Shown one piece after another: positions 1 through 8,525 of a stretch of 46,138 bases of DNA. A program made the translations under genes and the position numbers. Numbering within the stretch: position 1 is the first letter of the stretch; every line of letters begins with the position of its first letter. The stretch lies in NCBI GenBank assembly GCA_015057375.1, contig SVEM01000014.1:1-46138 (forward strand), written 5' to 3'. Source of the stretch: Lachnospiraceae bacterium. GTDB lineage: Bacteria; Bacillota; Clostridia; Lachnospirales; Lachnospiraceae. The notes under the pieces were generated by a model. That model ran no database searches, was not told the DNA's origin, and saw only the letters and a program-made list of their open reading frames with translations.

Positions 1-583
1 CCATACCTGGTGCAATCTTTGCAAACAGCTCGTCCATAAGCTTTTTCTTCTCAGCAACAAGAAGCTGCTTTCTGTCACCGATTATTCTTCTTCGTTTTGG
101 GTTGAACTCAGTAATTACAAACTCAACATCCTGATCTTTGTACTTGCTGAGATCTCTCTCAAATACATCTGATACAAGACTTGCAGGAATAAATATCTTA
201 GATTCTTCGATCATCACGATAAGTCCGCCGTCAAGTACCTGAGCAACTTTAGCACTAAGAACTTCTTTGTTGTTAAATGCTTCTTCAAGACGCTTATTGC
301 TCTGTTCCATAGCGATTCTCTTGTATGTAAGAGCAACCTGTCCTTCGCCATCATTTACTTTAAGTACCTTGGCCTGAAGTGTATCACCAACACTAACAGC
401 TGTTGTAAGGTCAATAGGATTGTTGCTATACTCACTACGTGTTATGATTCCATCAGCTTTATATCCGATATTTAAGATAATCTCGTCTTCCTTAACACCT
501 ATAACTGTCCCTTCTACAATCTCACCGTTATGGATTGTTACTAATGATTCTTCTAGTAATTCTGCAAAATTTTCTTCTGACAT
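1..583 (-). CDS. rpsA: 30S ribosomal protein S1 / S1-domain RNA-binding protein (N-terminal part)
   Basis: This is the first ~194 codons of an S1-domain protein; the rest lies beyond the left edge. The product begins MSEENFAELLEESL. One S1 (OB-fold) repeat is visible around residues 15-85, with GEIVEGTVIGV and GYKADGIITRSE. A second follows at about 100-135 (VAQVLDGGLIVMIEESKIFI), then the start of a third. S1 proteins bind mRNA on the 30S subunit, and Firmicute versions are often shorter than that of E. coli. The ATG at 583 has a GAGGAGGT Shine-Dalgarno at 593-600. Both lie inside the 3' end of ispH, so the genes overlap by 31 nt in different frames and are probably translationally coupled. 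In many clostridia IspH and S1 are one fused polypeptide; here they are separate. The family is clear, but the exact role (true S1 or a YpfD-like protein) is not decided by this part. Confidence 0.9.
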   Translation of the reverse strand, partial: MSEENFAELLEESLVTIHNGEIVEGTVIGVKEDEIILNIGYKADGIITRSEYSNNPIDLTTAVSVGDTLQAKVLKVNDGEGQVALTYKRIAMEQSNKRLEEAFNNKEVLSAKVAQVLDGGLIVMIEESKIFIPASLVSDVFERDLSKYKDQDVEFVITEFNPKRRRIIGDRKQLLVAEKKKLMDELFAKIAPGM

Positions 584-1416
584 GCCTGCCAAACCTCCTC
601 AATGATATTGTTAGGGGTAGATGCCCCCGCAGTGATTCCCACGCTACGGACAGATGTTAGTTCTTCGAGTTTCAAATCGTTAATAGTCTGGATAAATAAA
701 GTGCAATCACATTCATCCTTGCAAATTTGAAATAGCTTCTGTGTGTTTGAACTTTGTCTCCCACCGATCACAATCATAGCATCGGATTCTGAAGCCAAGC
801 TCTTAGCTTCGGTTTGCCGTTCTTCTGTAGCATTACAGATTGTATTAACAGCAATAATATCATACACTCTTTTTTCTAAAATTTCAACTAGTTCTTCAAA
901 TTTATTAAAATTATATGTTGTCTGAGCTACAACGCATACTTTTTCATCATTTTTAATGTCTAAATTCTCTATATCTTCAGCGCATGATATCACATGTGTT
1001 TTGCCCAAACACCATCCTTTTATCCCTACAACTTCCGGATGTGTGCTGTTTCCGATTATTATTATCGTTTCACCGTTCTGTGAGTGTTCATATACTATTT
1101 TGTGTATTTTTTTTACAAAAGGACATGTGGCATCAACTATTCTGTTTCCGTTATTTTTTATAACATCATATATATGACGCGATACACCGTGCGATCTGAT
1201 TATAATTGTTTTGTTATGAATAGTTTTTAATTCTTCTTCGTCTTCAATTACATTTACACCTTTTCCTTTCAGATCATTTACCACTTCTTCATTATGAATT
1301 ATAGGTCCGAAAGTATATATATCACTTACATTTTCGGCTTCTTTATATACCATATCAACAGCTCGTTTCACACCGAAACAAAAGCCGGCACTTTTAGCCA
1401 AAGTAACCTTTTTCAT
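553..1416 (-). CDS. ispH: 4-hydroxy-3-methylbut-2-enyl diphosphate reductase IspH
   Basis: This is the last enzyme of the MEP isoprenoid pathway. It reductively dehydroxylates HMBPP to IPP and DMAPP with a [4Fe-4S] cluster. The 287-aa length is normal. The three cluster cysteines are visible at C13 (AGFCFGVKRAV), C98 (VDATCPFVKK) and C194 (NTICNATEERQ). The substrate-binding histidines H41 and H126 (GNSTHPEVVG) and the C-terminal GITAGASTP motif are also present. Its ATG overlaps the cmk stop by one base (TAATG), and its 3' end carries the ribosome-binding site and start of the S1 gene. The order cmk-ispH-rpsA is common in Clostridia. It probably depends on the promoter upstream of rimO. Confidence 0.96.
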   Translation of the reverse strand: MKKVTLAKSAGFCFGVKRAVDMVYKEAENVSDIYTFGPIIHNEEVVNDLKGKGVNVIEDEEELKTIHNKTIIIRSHGVSRHIYDVIKNNGNRIVDATCPFVKKIHKIVYEHSQNGETIIIIGNSTHPEVVGIKGWCLGKTHVISCAEDIENLDIKNDEKVCVVAQTTYNFNKFEELVEILEKRVYDIIAVNTICNATEERQTEAKSLASESDAMIVIGGRQSSNTQKLFQICKDECDCTLFIQTINDLKLEELTSVRSVGITAGASTPNNIIEEVWQACQKKILQNY

Positions 1417-2084
1417 TATTTTAAACTCTCCTCATAAATATTCTTTATGGAATTGACAACCATTGCAATATCCATATCAGAGGTATCAAGAAGAATTGCA
1501 TCATCCGCCTGTCTAAGCGGTGATATCTCACGATGCATATCTTCATAATCTCTTGCAATGATTGATGCTTCAATTTCGTCTATATCACATTTTATATTCT
1601 TCTCTACAAGTTCATTATATCTTCTTTGAGCTCTTACCCTACTATTTGCGGTAAGATATATTTTTACATTTGCATCAGGAAGAACGCAGGTGCCTATATC
1701 CCGACCATCCATAATTACATTTTCATTTTTTGCAAGCTGTCTTTGAATATCAACAAGCTTTGAGCGTACAAACGGAAGTTTTGCAACAGCTGATGCCATT
1801 TTCCCGACTTCTTCCATACGAATACGTGCGGAAACATTTTCACCGTTAAGATAAATCTGTTGTATTCCCTCCTCATATTTTATATTAATTGAAAGTCCGT
1901 CACATGCAATTTTTGCTGCTTCACTATCTTCTGGTACAATATCATTATTTATAAAATGGAGCCCAATTGCACGATACATAGCTCCTGTATCAATATAAAT
2001 AAGTCCAAGTTCTTTTGCTGCAAGCTTTGCAATAGTACTCTTTCCTGCACCTGCAGGTCCGTCAACTGCCATTGAATATCCCAT
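1416..2084 (-). CDS. cmk: Cytidylate kinase
   Basis: This kinase phosphorylates CMP and dCMP to the diphosphates using ATP, in pyrimidine salvage and turnover. The 222-aa protein has the Walker A loop GPAGAGKST at residues 9-17, IDTGAMYRA just after it, the substrate-binding MDGRDIGTCVLP motif near residue 125, and the lid motif ending in EISPLRQADDAILLDTSD. Length and motif order match the bacterial type. The ATG at 2084 follows GAGGAAATATAT. It lies 23 nt after the flavoprotein gene and overlaps ispH by one base, so it is part of the rimO-to-rpsA operon. Confidence 0.96.
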   Translation of the reverse strand: MGYSMAVDGPAGAGKSTIAKLAAKELGLIYIDTGAMYRAIGLHFINNDIVPEDSEAAKIACDGLSINIKYEEGIQQIYLNGENVSARIRMEEVGKMASAVAKLPFVRSKLVDIQRQLAKNENVIMDGRDIGTCVLPDANVKIYLTANSRVRAQRRYNELVEKNIKCDIDEIEASIIARDYEDMHREISPLRQADDAILLDTSDMDIAMVVNSIKNIYEESLK

Positions 2085-2107
2085 ATATATTTCCTCATTT
2101 CATATTA

Positions 2108-3331
2108 TTACTGTATATTAATGCCTGCCGTATATCCTGTTGACCATGCAATTTGCAGGTTATATCCTCCTGTCACGGCATCAACATCTATCATTTCACC
2201 CGCATAATACAGGTTTTTTACAAGTTTAGATTCCATTGTAGACGGATTAATTTCTTTAACATTAACTCCGCCTCCGGTTATTATAGCTTCATTGTACTGT
2301 CTTGTGCCATTTATCCTCAATGGTATATTTTTAATTAAATGTGCAAGACTGCTTATTTCAGCAGGACTTATTTGTTTAACCGGTTTGTCAGCTCTGATAT
2401 TAGACATATCTACAATCACATTAATAAGACGCGAAGGCAGAAGGCGCTTTAATGAATTTGAAAAATGTATATTTCTTTGTTCTGAAAAGTCTCTTTCAAT
2501 TCTGCATTCAAGTTCTTCAAATGACAGAGCCGGTTTACAGTCAATAAACATATCAATGTCATTTGTTTTATATTTTGCAATATAACTGCTTGCAGTTAAA
2601 ACAATTGGACCGCTTACACCAAAATGAGTGAAAAGCATTTCTCCGAAATCTTCGTATATTGTTCTGTTATTATATACAAATCTTGCAGACACATTACGAA
2701 GTGCAAGCCCCTGAAGAGTCTTTGGCCATTCATCTTTTGTATTTAATGGCACTAGTGCAGGATAAGTGGCTGTTATTTTATGTCCGAATTCCTTTGCAAA
2801 TGTATAGCCGTCACCTGTAGAGCCACATGACGGATATGAAAGTCCTCCGGTCGCTACTATAACAGCATCAGACTGGTATTTCCCCCGGTCTGTTTCAACA
2901 AAAAACGTATCATTTTCCTTTGATATATATATAACCTTTGTATTTAGTTTTATATCAGCGCCGAGAAATCTTATATTTTTTTCAAGAGCCTTTATAACAT
3001 CTGACGATTTATCGGACACAGGAAATACTCTTCCGCCTCGCTCCGTCTTAATAGGCAGCCTAAATTCATTCTGAAACAAATCAAGTGTCTGCTCAGGGGT
3101 TAATGTATATATTGAACTGAATAAAAACTTGGGATTAGAAACGACTTTATCAAAAAATTCCGAGGCATCACAGTTATTCGCAAGATTACATCTTCCTTTT
3201 CCTGTAATATAGATTTTTTTGCCACATTTTTCATTTTTTTCAAGAATTGTAACTTTATGTCCACAACTGAGTGCAGCATGTGCCGCCATCATTCCTGCTG
3301 CTCCTGCACCAATTATAATTACGTTACTCAC
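2108..3331 (-). CDS. HI0933/BaiN-family NAD(P)/FAD-dependent oxidoreductase
   Basis: This 407-aa flavoprotein belongs to the HI0933-like (YhiN/BaiN) family. The N-terminal Rossmann motif GAGAAGMMAA binds FAD. It is followed by the family signature GKKIYITGKGRCNLAN near residue 40, then GGLSYPSCGSTGDGYTFA near 165, GEMLFTHFGVSGP near 230 and a C-terminal TGGYNLQIAWSTG FAD-binding block. The physiological reaction of most members is unknown, and a bile-acid role applies only to particular relatives. The start is GTG at 3331, with GGAGG about 10 nt upstream. It lies between the lipoprotein gene and cmk in the rimO-rpsA operon, a position also seen in other clostridia. The family call is secure; the substrate is not known. 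Confidence 0.9.
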   Translation of the reverse strand: MSNVIIIGAGAAGMMAAHAALSCGHKVTILEKNEKCGKKIYITGKGRCNLANNCDASEFFDKVVSNPKFLFSSIYTLTPEQTLDLFQNEFRLPIKTERGGRVFPVSDKSSDVIKALEKNIRFLGADIKLNTKVIYISKENDTFFVETDRGKYQSDAVIVATGGLSYPSCGSTGDGYTFAKEFGHKITATYPALVPLNTKDEWPKTLQGLALRNVSARFVYNNRTIYEDFGEMLFTHFGVSGPIVLTASSYIAKYKTNDIDMFIDCKPALSFEELECRIERDFSEQRNIHFSNSLKRLLPSRLINVIVDMSNIRADKPVKQISPAEISSLAHLIKNIPLRINGTRQYNEAIITGGGVNVKEINPSTMESKLVKNLYYAGEMIDVDAVTGGYNLQIAWSTGYTAGINIQ

Positions 3332-3351
3332 TACAGCAATTCCTCCGGGCT

Positions 3352-3861
3352 TTATTTTGAAGCATATGGCTCGTTATGAGCCCATGAATTATATGTACTT
3401 GAATATCCGTCTTCATTAGTTTTAAAATAAACTTCATTACAATAATCAAGATTATCCAAAAGGCTATATGCAATACAATCAAGCATCGCAAATTCCATTT
3501 CTTCACTTACTTTCATAGCAGGTGCTGCCTCATCTGAAAAAGTAACGGTAATACTGTCTTTTGTCTGTGTAATATTTGTTACACGTACTTCTTCTTTAAA
3601 ATTAACAATTACCTCTTCAATTATTCTGTTTGCATCTGCCTTAACACCTTTTTCAAGAACGGAAACAGTAGGGACACATTCAAGACTATTATAATCAATG
3701 GTATATATCGTAATTGAAGTATCATCAACAACGACATCTGTTTCATCATCAGGCGCACTTGTATAAATGTCCGGAGATGTTGGCAAATCAGATCCTGAAC
3801 ATCCGGCAAATAAAACAGCATACATTATTAAAATAACAAAGCAAACAAAACATTTTTTCAT
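3352..3861 (-). CDS. GerMN-domain-like lipoprotein
   Basis: This 169-aa protein is predicted to be lipid-anchored on the outer face of the membrane. It has a KK-hydrophobic signal (residues 2-19) and a lipobox, LFAGC, with C20 as the lipidated cysteine, followed by an acidic linker. Residues 50-165 resemble a single GerMN (spore-germination GerM) module: ITIYTIDYNSLECVPT, a central ADANRIIEEVIVNF, and SITVTFSDEAAP before a helical AMLDCIAYSLLDN segment. The ATG at 3861 follows AGGTGA. It begins 4 nt after pgsA, so the two are translated from one transcript. GerMN modules are thought to bind peptidoglycan or envelope partners. The domain call is by eye and moderately sure; a germination role is not implied. 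Confidence 0.6.
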   Translation of the reverse strand: MKKCFVCFVILIMYAVLFAGCSGSDLPTSPDIYTSAPDDETDVVVDDTSITIYTIDYNSLECVPTVSVLEKGVKADANRIIEEVIVNFKEEVRVTNITQTKDSITVTFSDEAAPAMKVSEEMEFAMLDCIAYSLLDNLDYCNEVYFKTNEDGYSSTYNSWAHNEPYASK

Positions 3862-3865
3862 AAAA

Positions 3866-4426
3866 TCACCTGTTATCGTTATGAATCGGATCCTTTAATA
3901 CCTCTTTGTTATTATATATGCATACACATAATGAAATAATTGTCAGTATCAATGCAGCATATATAAGAATATATTCAAGTATATTAATAAACATATTATC
4001 AAAATTGATGATAAGAAAGACAGTCATAATCATCTGAACTGTTGTCTTTACTTTCCCCCAATAATCAGCGGCAATAACTACTCCATTGTCAGATGCAACA
4101 AGTCTGAAACCACTGATAATAAAATCACGAGAAATAATTATCATTACAATCCATGCCGGAATTGGATTCTCCGGAATCACAAGAAAACATATGAGGGCCA
4201 TATTAACAAGTAATTTGTCTGCAAGCGGGTCAAGAAACTTGCCAAAATTAGTAGTAAGGTTATATTTCCTTGCAATAAATCCATCAAAAAAGTCCGTTAT
4301 ACATGCAATAATATATACAAATGAGGCTATATACTCATTATACTTAATACCATCATTAAGAAATATAACAATAAATAAAGGTATCATAAGTACTCTGAGT
4401 ATGGTAAGTCTGTTAGGAAGGTTCAT
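3866..4426 (-). CDS. pgsA: CDP-diacylglycerol--glycerol-3-phosphate 3-phosphatidyltransferase
   Basis: This membrane enzyme makes phosphatidylglycerol phosphate, the committed step to phosphatidylglycerol. The 186-aa protein carries the complete CDP-alcohol phosphotransferase motif: D45, D48-G49, A52-R53, G62, D66 and D70, with exact family spacing. About five or six hydrophobic segments surround it. The N-terminus NLPNRLTILRVLMIPLF is typical of PgsA. The ATG at 4426 follows AAGGAG. It lies 19 nt downstream of rimO, an order (rimO-pgsA) that recurs across Clostridia and Bacilli. Confidence 0.95.
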   Translation of the reverse strand: MNLPNRLTILRVLMIPLFIVIFLNDGIKYNEYIASFVYIIACITDFFDGFIARKYNLTTNFGKFLDPLADKLLVNMALICFLVIPENPIPAWIVMIIISRDFIISGFRLVASDNGVVIAADYWGKVKTTVQMIMTVFLIINFDNMFINILEYILIYAALILTIISLCVCIYNNKEVLKDPIHNDNR

Positions 4427-4445
4427 AATAAATACTCCTTAAAAA

Positions 4446-5771
4446 TTATAATGATGGAACTGCCATAAGATCATATCCGACAGCTTCCGTAATAGTTACA
4501 TTTACAATATCTCCGGACATATACTCTCCGGTAAGAGGTAAAAACACGCAGCCATCTACATCAGGTGCATCTCCCATTGTTCTTCCGACGTATACGTCCT
4601 CAGACACCAGTTCACCCTCAATAATAACATCTGCATTATTACCTATACGTTCTTCTGCAAGTTCAAAGGCAATCTGCTGCTGTATATTCATTATCTCATC
4701 TAATCTTGTCTGTTTTATGTCATCATCAATTTGATCTTCAAACTCTGCCGCCGGCGTATTTTCCTCAGCAGAATAAGGAAAGACTCCTAATCTGTCAAAT
4801 CTCATTTCTTTTACAAATGAAACAAGCTCCTCATGGTCTTCATCCGTTTCTCCCGGAAAACCTGTAATAAGTGTTGTCCTTAAAATAATGTCAGGTATAT
4901 TATACCTAAGTTTTTTAACAAGATTTATAAGACTTGCTTTATCAGTTCTTCTTCCCATTCTTTTTAGAATCTTATCTGAAGCATGCTGAATTGGCATATC
5001 AATGTAATGACATATCTTAGGATTGTTTTTCATTGCAAGTATGAGTTCATCTGTAATATCTTCAGGATAAGCATATAATAACCTTATCCACTCAATACCT
5101 TCTATGTCACTCAATCTTTCAAGCAGTTCACAAAGTGCATTATGACCATATATATCAATACCATAAAGCGTTGTTTCCTGTGCAACAATAATAAGCTCTT
5201 TCACACCGCAATCTGACAGATACTCAGCCTGAGATATAAGTTCCTCCATAGGCACACTCCTGTAAGACCCTCTAAGCTTCGGTATAATACAGTATGTACA
5301 ATGCTTATTGCAGCCTTCTGCTATCTTAAGATATGAATAACAGGTTCCGGTAGAAAATACTCTTCTTGCGTCTTGTGATGGCAAATAATCAATATCCTTT
5401 ATACACTTTGTATAATTACCCTTAAGTGCTTCTTCTATTGCTTTTTTAACATCTTCATATGCTGTCGTTCCAATAACAGCATCAACCTCAGGTATTTCCT
5501 CGCGAATCTCATCTGCATATCTCTGTGCAAGACAGCCACAAACAATAAGTGCTTTTAAATTACCTGTCTTCTTATATTCTGCCATCTCAAGTATAGTTTC
5601 TATACTTTCCATCTTTGCGTCATGTATAAAACAGCATGAATTAATAATAATTACATCTGCCTCTTCTTCATTATCAGTAAGCTCAAAACCCCCGTCAATA
5701 GCGGATCCCAGAATAAATTCCGAATCAACAAGGTTTTTATCACATCCAAGCGAAATTAATAATAATCGCAT
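4446..5771 (-). CDS. rimO: Ribosomal protein S12 methylthiotransferase RimO
   Basis: This radical-SAM enzyme adds a methylthio group to a conserved aspartate of ribosomal protein S12. I place the start at the ATG at 5771 (MRLLLISLGCDKNL), which has GGAG 8 nt upstream; a longer in-frame reading to 5834 lacks such a site and would run over the predicted promoter. The resulting 441-aa protein is of normal length. The N-terminal UPF0004 cysteines are C10, C46 and C80. The radical-SAM CNKHCTYC triad is at C154, C158 and C161. A C-terminal TRAM-like domain contains GEYMSGDIVNVTITEA. The GCDKNLVDSE signature distinguishes RimO from MiaB. It is the first gene of the leftward operon. Confidence 0.95.
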   Translation of the reverse strand: MRLLLISLGCDKNLVDSEFILGSAIDGGFELTDNEEEADVIIINSCCFIHDAKMESIETILEMAEYKKTGNLKALIVCGCLAQRYADEIREEIPEVDAVIGTTAYEDVKKAIEEALKGNYTKCIKDIDYLPSQDARRVFSTGTCYSYLKIAEGCNKHCTYCIIPKLRGSYRSVPMEELISQAEYLSDCGVKELIIVAQETTLYGIDIYGHNALCELLERLSDIEGIEWIRLLYAYPEDITDELILAMKNNPKICHYIDMPIQHASDKILKRMGRRTDKASLINLVKKLRYNIPDIILRTTLITGFPGETDEDHEELVSFVKEMRFDRLGVFPYSAEENTPAAEFEDQIDDDIKQTRLDEIMNIQQQIAFELAEERIGNNADVIIEGELVSEDVYVGRTMGDAPDVDGCVFLPLTGEYMSGDIVNVTITEAVGYDLMAVPSL

Positions 5772-5802
5772 TATATTTCTCCATCTAATTATAGTTATTT
5801 TA

Positions 5803-5831
5803 ATTGTATCAGTTTTTTTTCTAACGGTCAA
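5803..5831 (-). promoter_or_regulatory. Predicted sigma-A promoter for the rimO-rpsA operon
   Basis: On the minus strand there is a -35 box TTGACC (5831-5826), a 17-nt spacer and a -10 box TACAAT (5808-5803). Transcription would begin near 5796, giving a leader of about 25 nt before rimO. It is the only good promoter seen upstream of the seven-gene run. Confidence 0.6.
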
Positions 5832-5839
5832 CAAATCGG

Positions 5840-5868
5840 TTTACAATTAAATTTTGCTATGCTAATAT
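5840..5868 (+). promoter_or_regulatory. Candidate sigma-A promoter for the 5913-8434 operon
   Basis: TTTACA (5840-5845), a 17-nt spacer and TAATAT (5863-5868) lie about 45 nt upstream of the first gene. The fit to consensus is moderate. It is back to back with the rimO promoter. Confidence 0.4.
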
Positions 5869-5912
5869 TTTACTATTATTTACATACTATATAGTTATGG
5901 AGGGATTAGATC

Positions 5913-7550
5913 ATGAAATTTAAGACAAAAGCTATAATGTTTATAATATTTCTTACAATAATTATTGGTTGCTGCTATTACTATGTAGCACTTCCGGCAA
6001 TCAATTACCATGCACCGGGATTTTGGAGTTTTGTGATAACTCTCTTTGTGATTCTTTCAGCAATTGTCGGAATTTATACTGTATTCAAAAAAGGTATAAA
6101 AAATGATATTACCGTAAACAAACTTGTTAAAGGAAATTATTTGCTAATAGCATGTCTCGGTATAACGATAGCACTTGTACTTATATATGCTATAGGTTCC
6201 TTTTTATCATCATCAATTATTAACGCAAAAAAATATCGTAATCTTATTAACATCGAGGAAAGCGATTTTACATCAGATATTGAACAGATATCTTACACTG
6301 AAATTCCTCTTTTAGACCGCGCCTCCGCTGAAATTGTCGGTGCCAGAAAAATGGGAACTATGGTTGAATACGTATCACAGTTTGAGGTTTCTTCTGAATA
6401 CACACAGATTAACTATCAGGGCAGGCCTGTCAGAGTGACTCCATTACAATACGGCAACCTTTTAAAATGGTTTACAAACAAAAAAGAAGGTATTCCTGCT
6501 TATATCATGATAGACATGGCGTCTCAGGATGCAGAATGTATAAAACTCAAAGAGGGGATTAAATATTCTAAATCCGAGCATTTCGGACGCAATATTTACA
6601 GACATATACGTTTTAAATATCCAACATACATGTTTGATAATATAAATATGGAAATTGACGAAGAAGGAACACCTTACTGGATATGCCCGGTTAAAGATTA
6701 CACAATCGGTCTTTTCGGTGGAATGACAATAAGCAACGTTGTGTTAGTTAATGCTATTACCGGCGAATGCACTGACTATGATATAAATGATGTTCCACAG
6801 TGGGTTGACCATGTCTTTTCAGCAGAGCTTCTCATATCTTACTATGACTATTACGGAACTCTCCAACACGGATATCTCAATTCAATACTCAGTCAGAAAG
6901 ATTGTCTTATGACAACAGACGGTTATAATTATATTGCAAGCGATGATGATGTATGGGTTTACACAGGTGTAACAAGTGTTGGTGGTGACGAATCAAATGT
7001 CGGATTTGTTCTTATGAATCAGAGAACCGGTCTTACCAGATATTATCAGATACCGGGTGCTGAGGAGTATTCAGCAATGAGTTCTGCCGAAGGAAAAGTA
7101 CAGCACCTTGGATACACATCAACATTTCCTATACTGCTCAATATTTCAAATGAACCGACATACTTTATGTCACTTAAAGATAGTGCCGGACTTGTAAAAA
7201 TGTATGCAATGGTTAACATTCAAAAATATACAGTTGTTGCAACCGCTTCCACTGTTCTTGAATGTGAGCAGCTTTATAAAGAAATGCTTGTAAATAACAA
7301 CATTACCGAACCTGAATCAGATGAACCTGTTTATAGCGATGTTAAATCAATAACAGGAACCATCACAAAACTTGTATCTGCTGTTATTAACGGAAATACA
7401 CATTACTATATAAATCTTAATTCATCTGAGGTTGTATATGATGTAAATCTTTCAGATAATTTAGAAATTGTAATGGCTGAACCGGGTAAAGTCGTTACCT
7501 TTGAATATTCCGATACAGAAGAAATAAAGACAGTCATATCCGTTAAATAA
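5913..7550 (+). CDS. Conserved membrane protein of unknown function
   Basis: I do not recognise a characterised family. The 545-aa product has three hydrophobic segments near the N-terminus (about residues 7-29, 39-58 and 75-98). A soluble domain of about 440 aa follows, rich in aromatic residues and beta-strand-like stretches such as GTPYWICPVKDYTIGLFGG and VFLVMNQRTG-like turns. The tail contains EPESDEPVYSDV, then a small OB-like end (SITGTITKLVSAVINGNTHYY). There is no signal peptidase site, catalytic motif or nucleotide-binding loop. The ATG at 5913 follows GGAGGGATTAGATC. It is the first gene of a three-gene operon (next gene 14 nt away) and shares an exact 17-nt stretch encoding EPVYS with the third gene. 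Confidence 0.75.
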   Translation: MKFKTKAIMFIIFLTIIIGCCYYYVALPAINYHAPGFWSFVITLFVILSAIVGIYTVFKKGIKNDITVNKLVKGNYLLIACLGITIALVLIYAIGSFLSSSIINAKKYRNLINIEESDFTSDIEQISYTEIPLLDRASAEIVGARKMGTMVEYVSQFEVSSEYTQINYQGRPVRVTPLQYGNLLKWFTNKKEGIPAYIMIDMASQDAECIKLKEGIKYSKSEHFGRNIYRHIRFKYPTYMFDNINMEIDEEGTPYWICPVKDYTIGLFGGMTISNVVLVNAITGECTDYDINDVPQWVDHVFSAELLISYYDYYGTLQHGYLNSILSQKDCLMTTDGYNYIASDDDVWVYTGVTSVGGDESNVGFVLMNQRTGLTRYYQIPGAEEYSAMSSAEGKVQHLGYTSTFPILLNISNEPTYFMSLKDSAGLVKMYAMVNIQKYTVVATASTVLECEQLYKEMLVNNNITEPESDEPVYSDVKSITGTITKLVSAVINGNTHYYINLNSSEVVYDVNLSDNLEIVMAEPGKVVTFEYSDTEEIKTVISVK

Positions 7551-7564
7551 CAGAGGTGCTTAAA

Positions 7565-7831
7565 ATGTTTAGAATGTGGGGAAAAGTATTTAAAGATAAC
7601 CATATGCTTTGTGATTATGTATATTCATCAGACGACTACAGCATATCACGAACAAAGAAAGTTTTTGAAGGACTTGAAGTCATATGTAAAGAATTTGATC
7701 TGTCAGTTCCTATATGGCTTGATTCAAATATAAATGACTTTAAGAGGGTTGACAAAACCCGGTTTAATTCAGATAATTTTATTGATCACATTGAATTTGA
7801 TTTTCTTGAAATTCATGTGATTGAAGAATAA
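7565..7831 (+). CDS. Small conserved hypothetical protein
   Basis: This 88-aa soluble protein begins MFRMWGKVFKDNHML. I place the start at the ATG at 7565, because AGAGGTG (7552-7558) sits at the right distance; a GTG at 7556 would fall inside that ribosome-binding site. The protein is mixed alpha/beta with an acidic C-terminus (DFLEIHVIEE). No cysteine pair, DNA-binding motif or membrane segment is visible. It lies between the two membrane-protein genes of the operon with gaps of 14 and 21 nt, so it may be a soluble partner of one of them. That role is a guess from position. Confidence 0.7.
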   Translation: MFRMWGKVFKDNHMLCDYVYSSDDYSISRTKKVFEGLEVICKEFDLSVPIWLDSNINDFKRVDKTRFNSDNFIDHIEFDFLEIHVIEE

Positions 7832-7852
7832 TTTTACTAAGGAGACCAAAAT

Positions 7853-8434
7853 ATGGATACAAAAAACAACATTCTGTCACCTAGAGAAACTGCACAGCAA
7901 AAGTATAAATCAGCACGATCTAATCTTCTCCTTATGCTTGGATTTACTGTTGTAAACATACTTTTACTTGTATTCAATTCGGATTCAATGTTTTTATTTT
8001 CAGCAACTATACCTTACTTTTTAATTACTATAGGCATATATGCTGAAATCAAAATAGTCATGATAGTATTATCTACTATCGCTGTTTTAAATATTTTATT
8101 ATATTTCCTCTGTTGGCTATTTAGTAAAAAACATTATGCATGGTTGATTGTCGCATTAATTTTCTTTGGTATTGATTCTCTTGCAATGATAGGATTATAT
8201 ATATTTGCAGGCGAAGTATCAGGTATATTTGATCTTCTTATTCATATCTGGGTTGTATACTACTTAGTTATAGGTATAATAAACGGTCGAAAATTAAAGA
8301 CTCTTCCAGAAGAAACACCTATAAGTGAATATGCCGAGCCAATATATTCAGAACCTGTTTATAGCGAACCGGAATACCGCGAGCCGGAATATAATGAACC
8401 TGTAAATGATGAAACAGATAATACTATTGAATAG
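7853..8434 (+). CDS. Four-TM membrane protein with a repetitive EPxYx tail
   Basis: The 193-aa product has four hydrophobic segments (about residues 24-45, 50-70, 72-95 and 98-130 onward). A charged cytoplasmic-looking tail contains five 5-residue units of the form E-P-x-Y/N-x, ending in NDETDNTIE. The tail is proline- and acid-rich and probably disordered. No known family is recognised. The ATG at 7853 follows AAGGAGACC. It is the last gene of the operon, with an intrinsic terminator 38 nt downstream. The EPVYS element also occurs in the first gene, which hints at a shared function or partner. Confidence 0.7.
   Translation: MDTKNNILSPRETAQQKYKSARSNLLLMLGFTVVNILLLVFNSDSMFLFSATIPYFLITIGIYAEIKIVMIVLSTIAVLNILLYFLCWLFSKKHYAWLIVALIFFGIDSLAMIGLYIFAGEVSGIFDLLIHIWVVYYLVIGIINGRKLKTLPEETPISEYAEPIYSEPVYSEPEYREPEYNEPVNDETDNTIE
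8336..8410 (+). repeat. 15-bp coding tandem repeat (5 copies)
   Basis: Five consecutive 15-nt units, each starting GAACC or GAGCC, encode the E-P-x-Y-x repeats in the tail of the four-TM protein. The second unit, 8351-8365, and the next two bases are identical to 7323-7339 in the first gene of the operon. Confidence 0.8.
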
Positions 8435-8471
8435 AAATTATATCATTTGGATTTTATATTAAACGAGAATT

Positions 8472-8507
8472 GGGCTGTCGTACTAAAGCGACAGCCCTCT
8501 TTTTTTC
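8472..8507 (+). terminator. Rho-independent terminator of the 5913-8434 operon
   Basis: A perfect 9-bp stem (GGGCTGTCG, 8472-8480, with CGACAGCCC, 8489-8497) has an 8-nt loop and is followed by a run of T residues to 8507. It separates the rightward operon from the convergent lipoprotein gene. Confidence 0.9.
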
Positions 8508-8525
8508 TTGTTGCTATTTATGCGA

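Noticed and set aside
3324-3506. Short leftward frame overlapping the GerMN-like gene
   Set aside because: It lies in another frame of a well-supported gene and has no plausible start or recognisable content.
5772-5834. Extended N-terminus for RimO
   Set aside because: The 21 extra residues are not family-like, overlap the promoter, and the ATG at 5771 has a proper ribosome-binding site.
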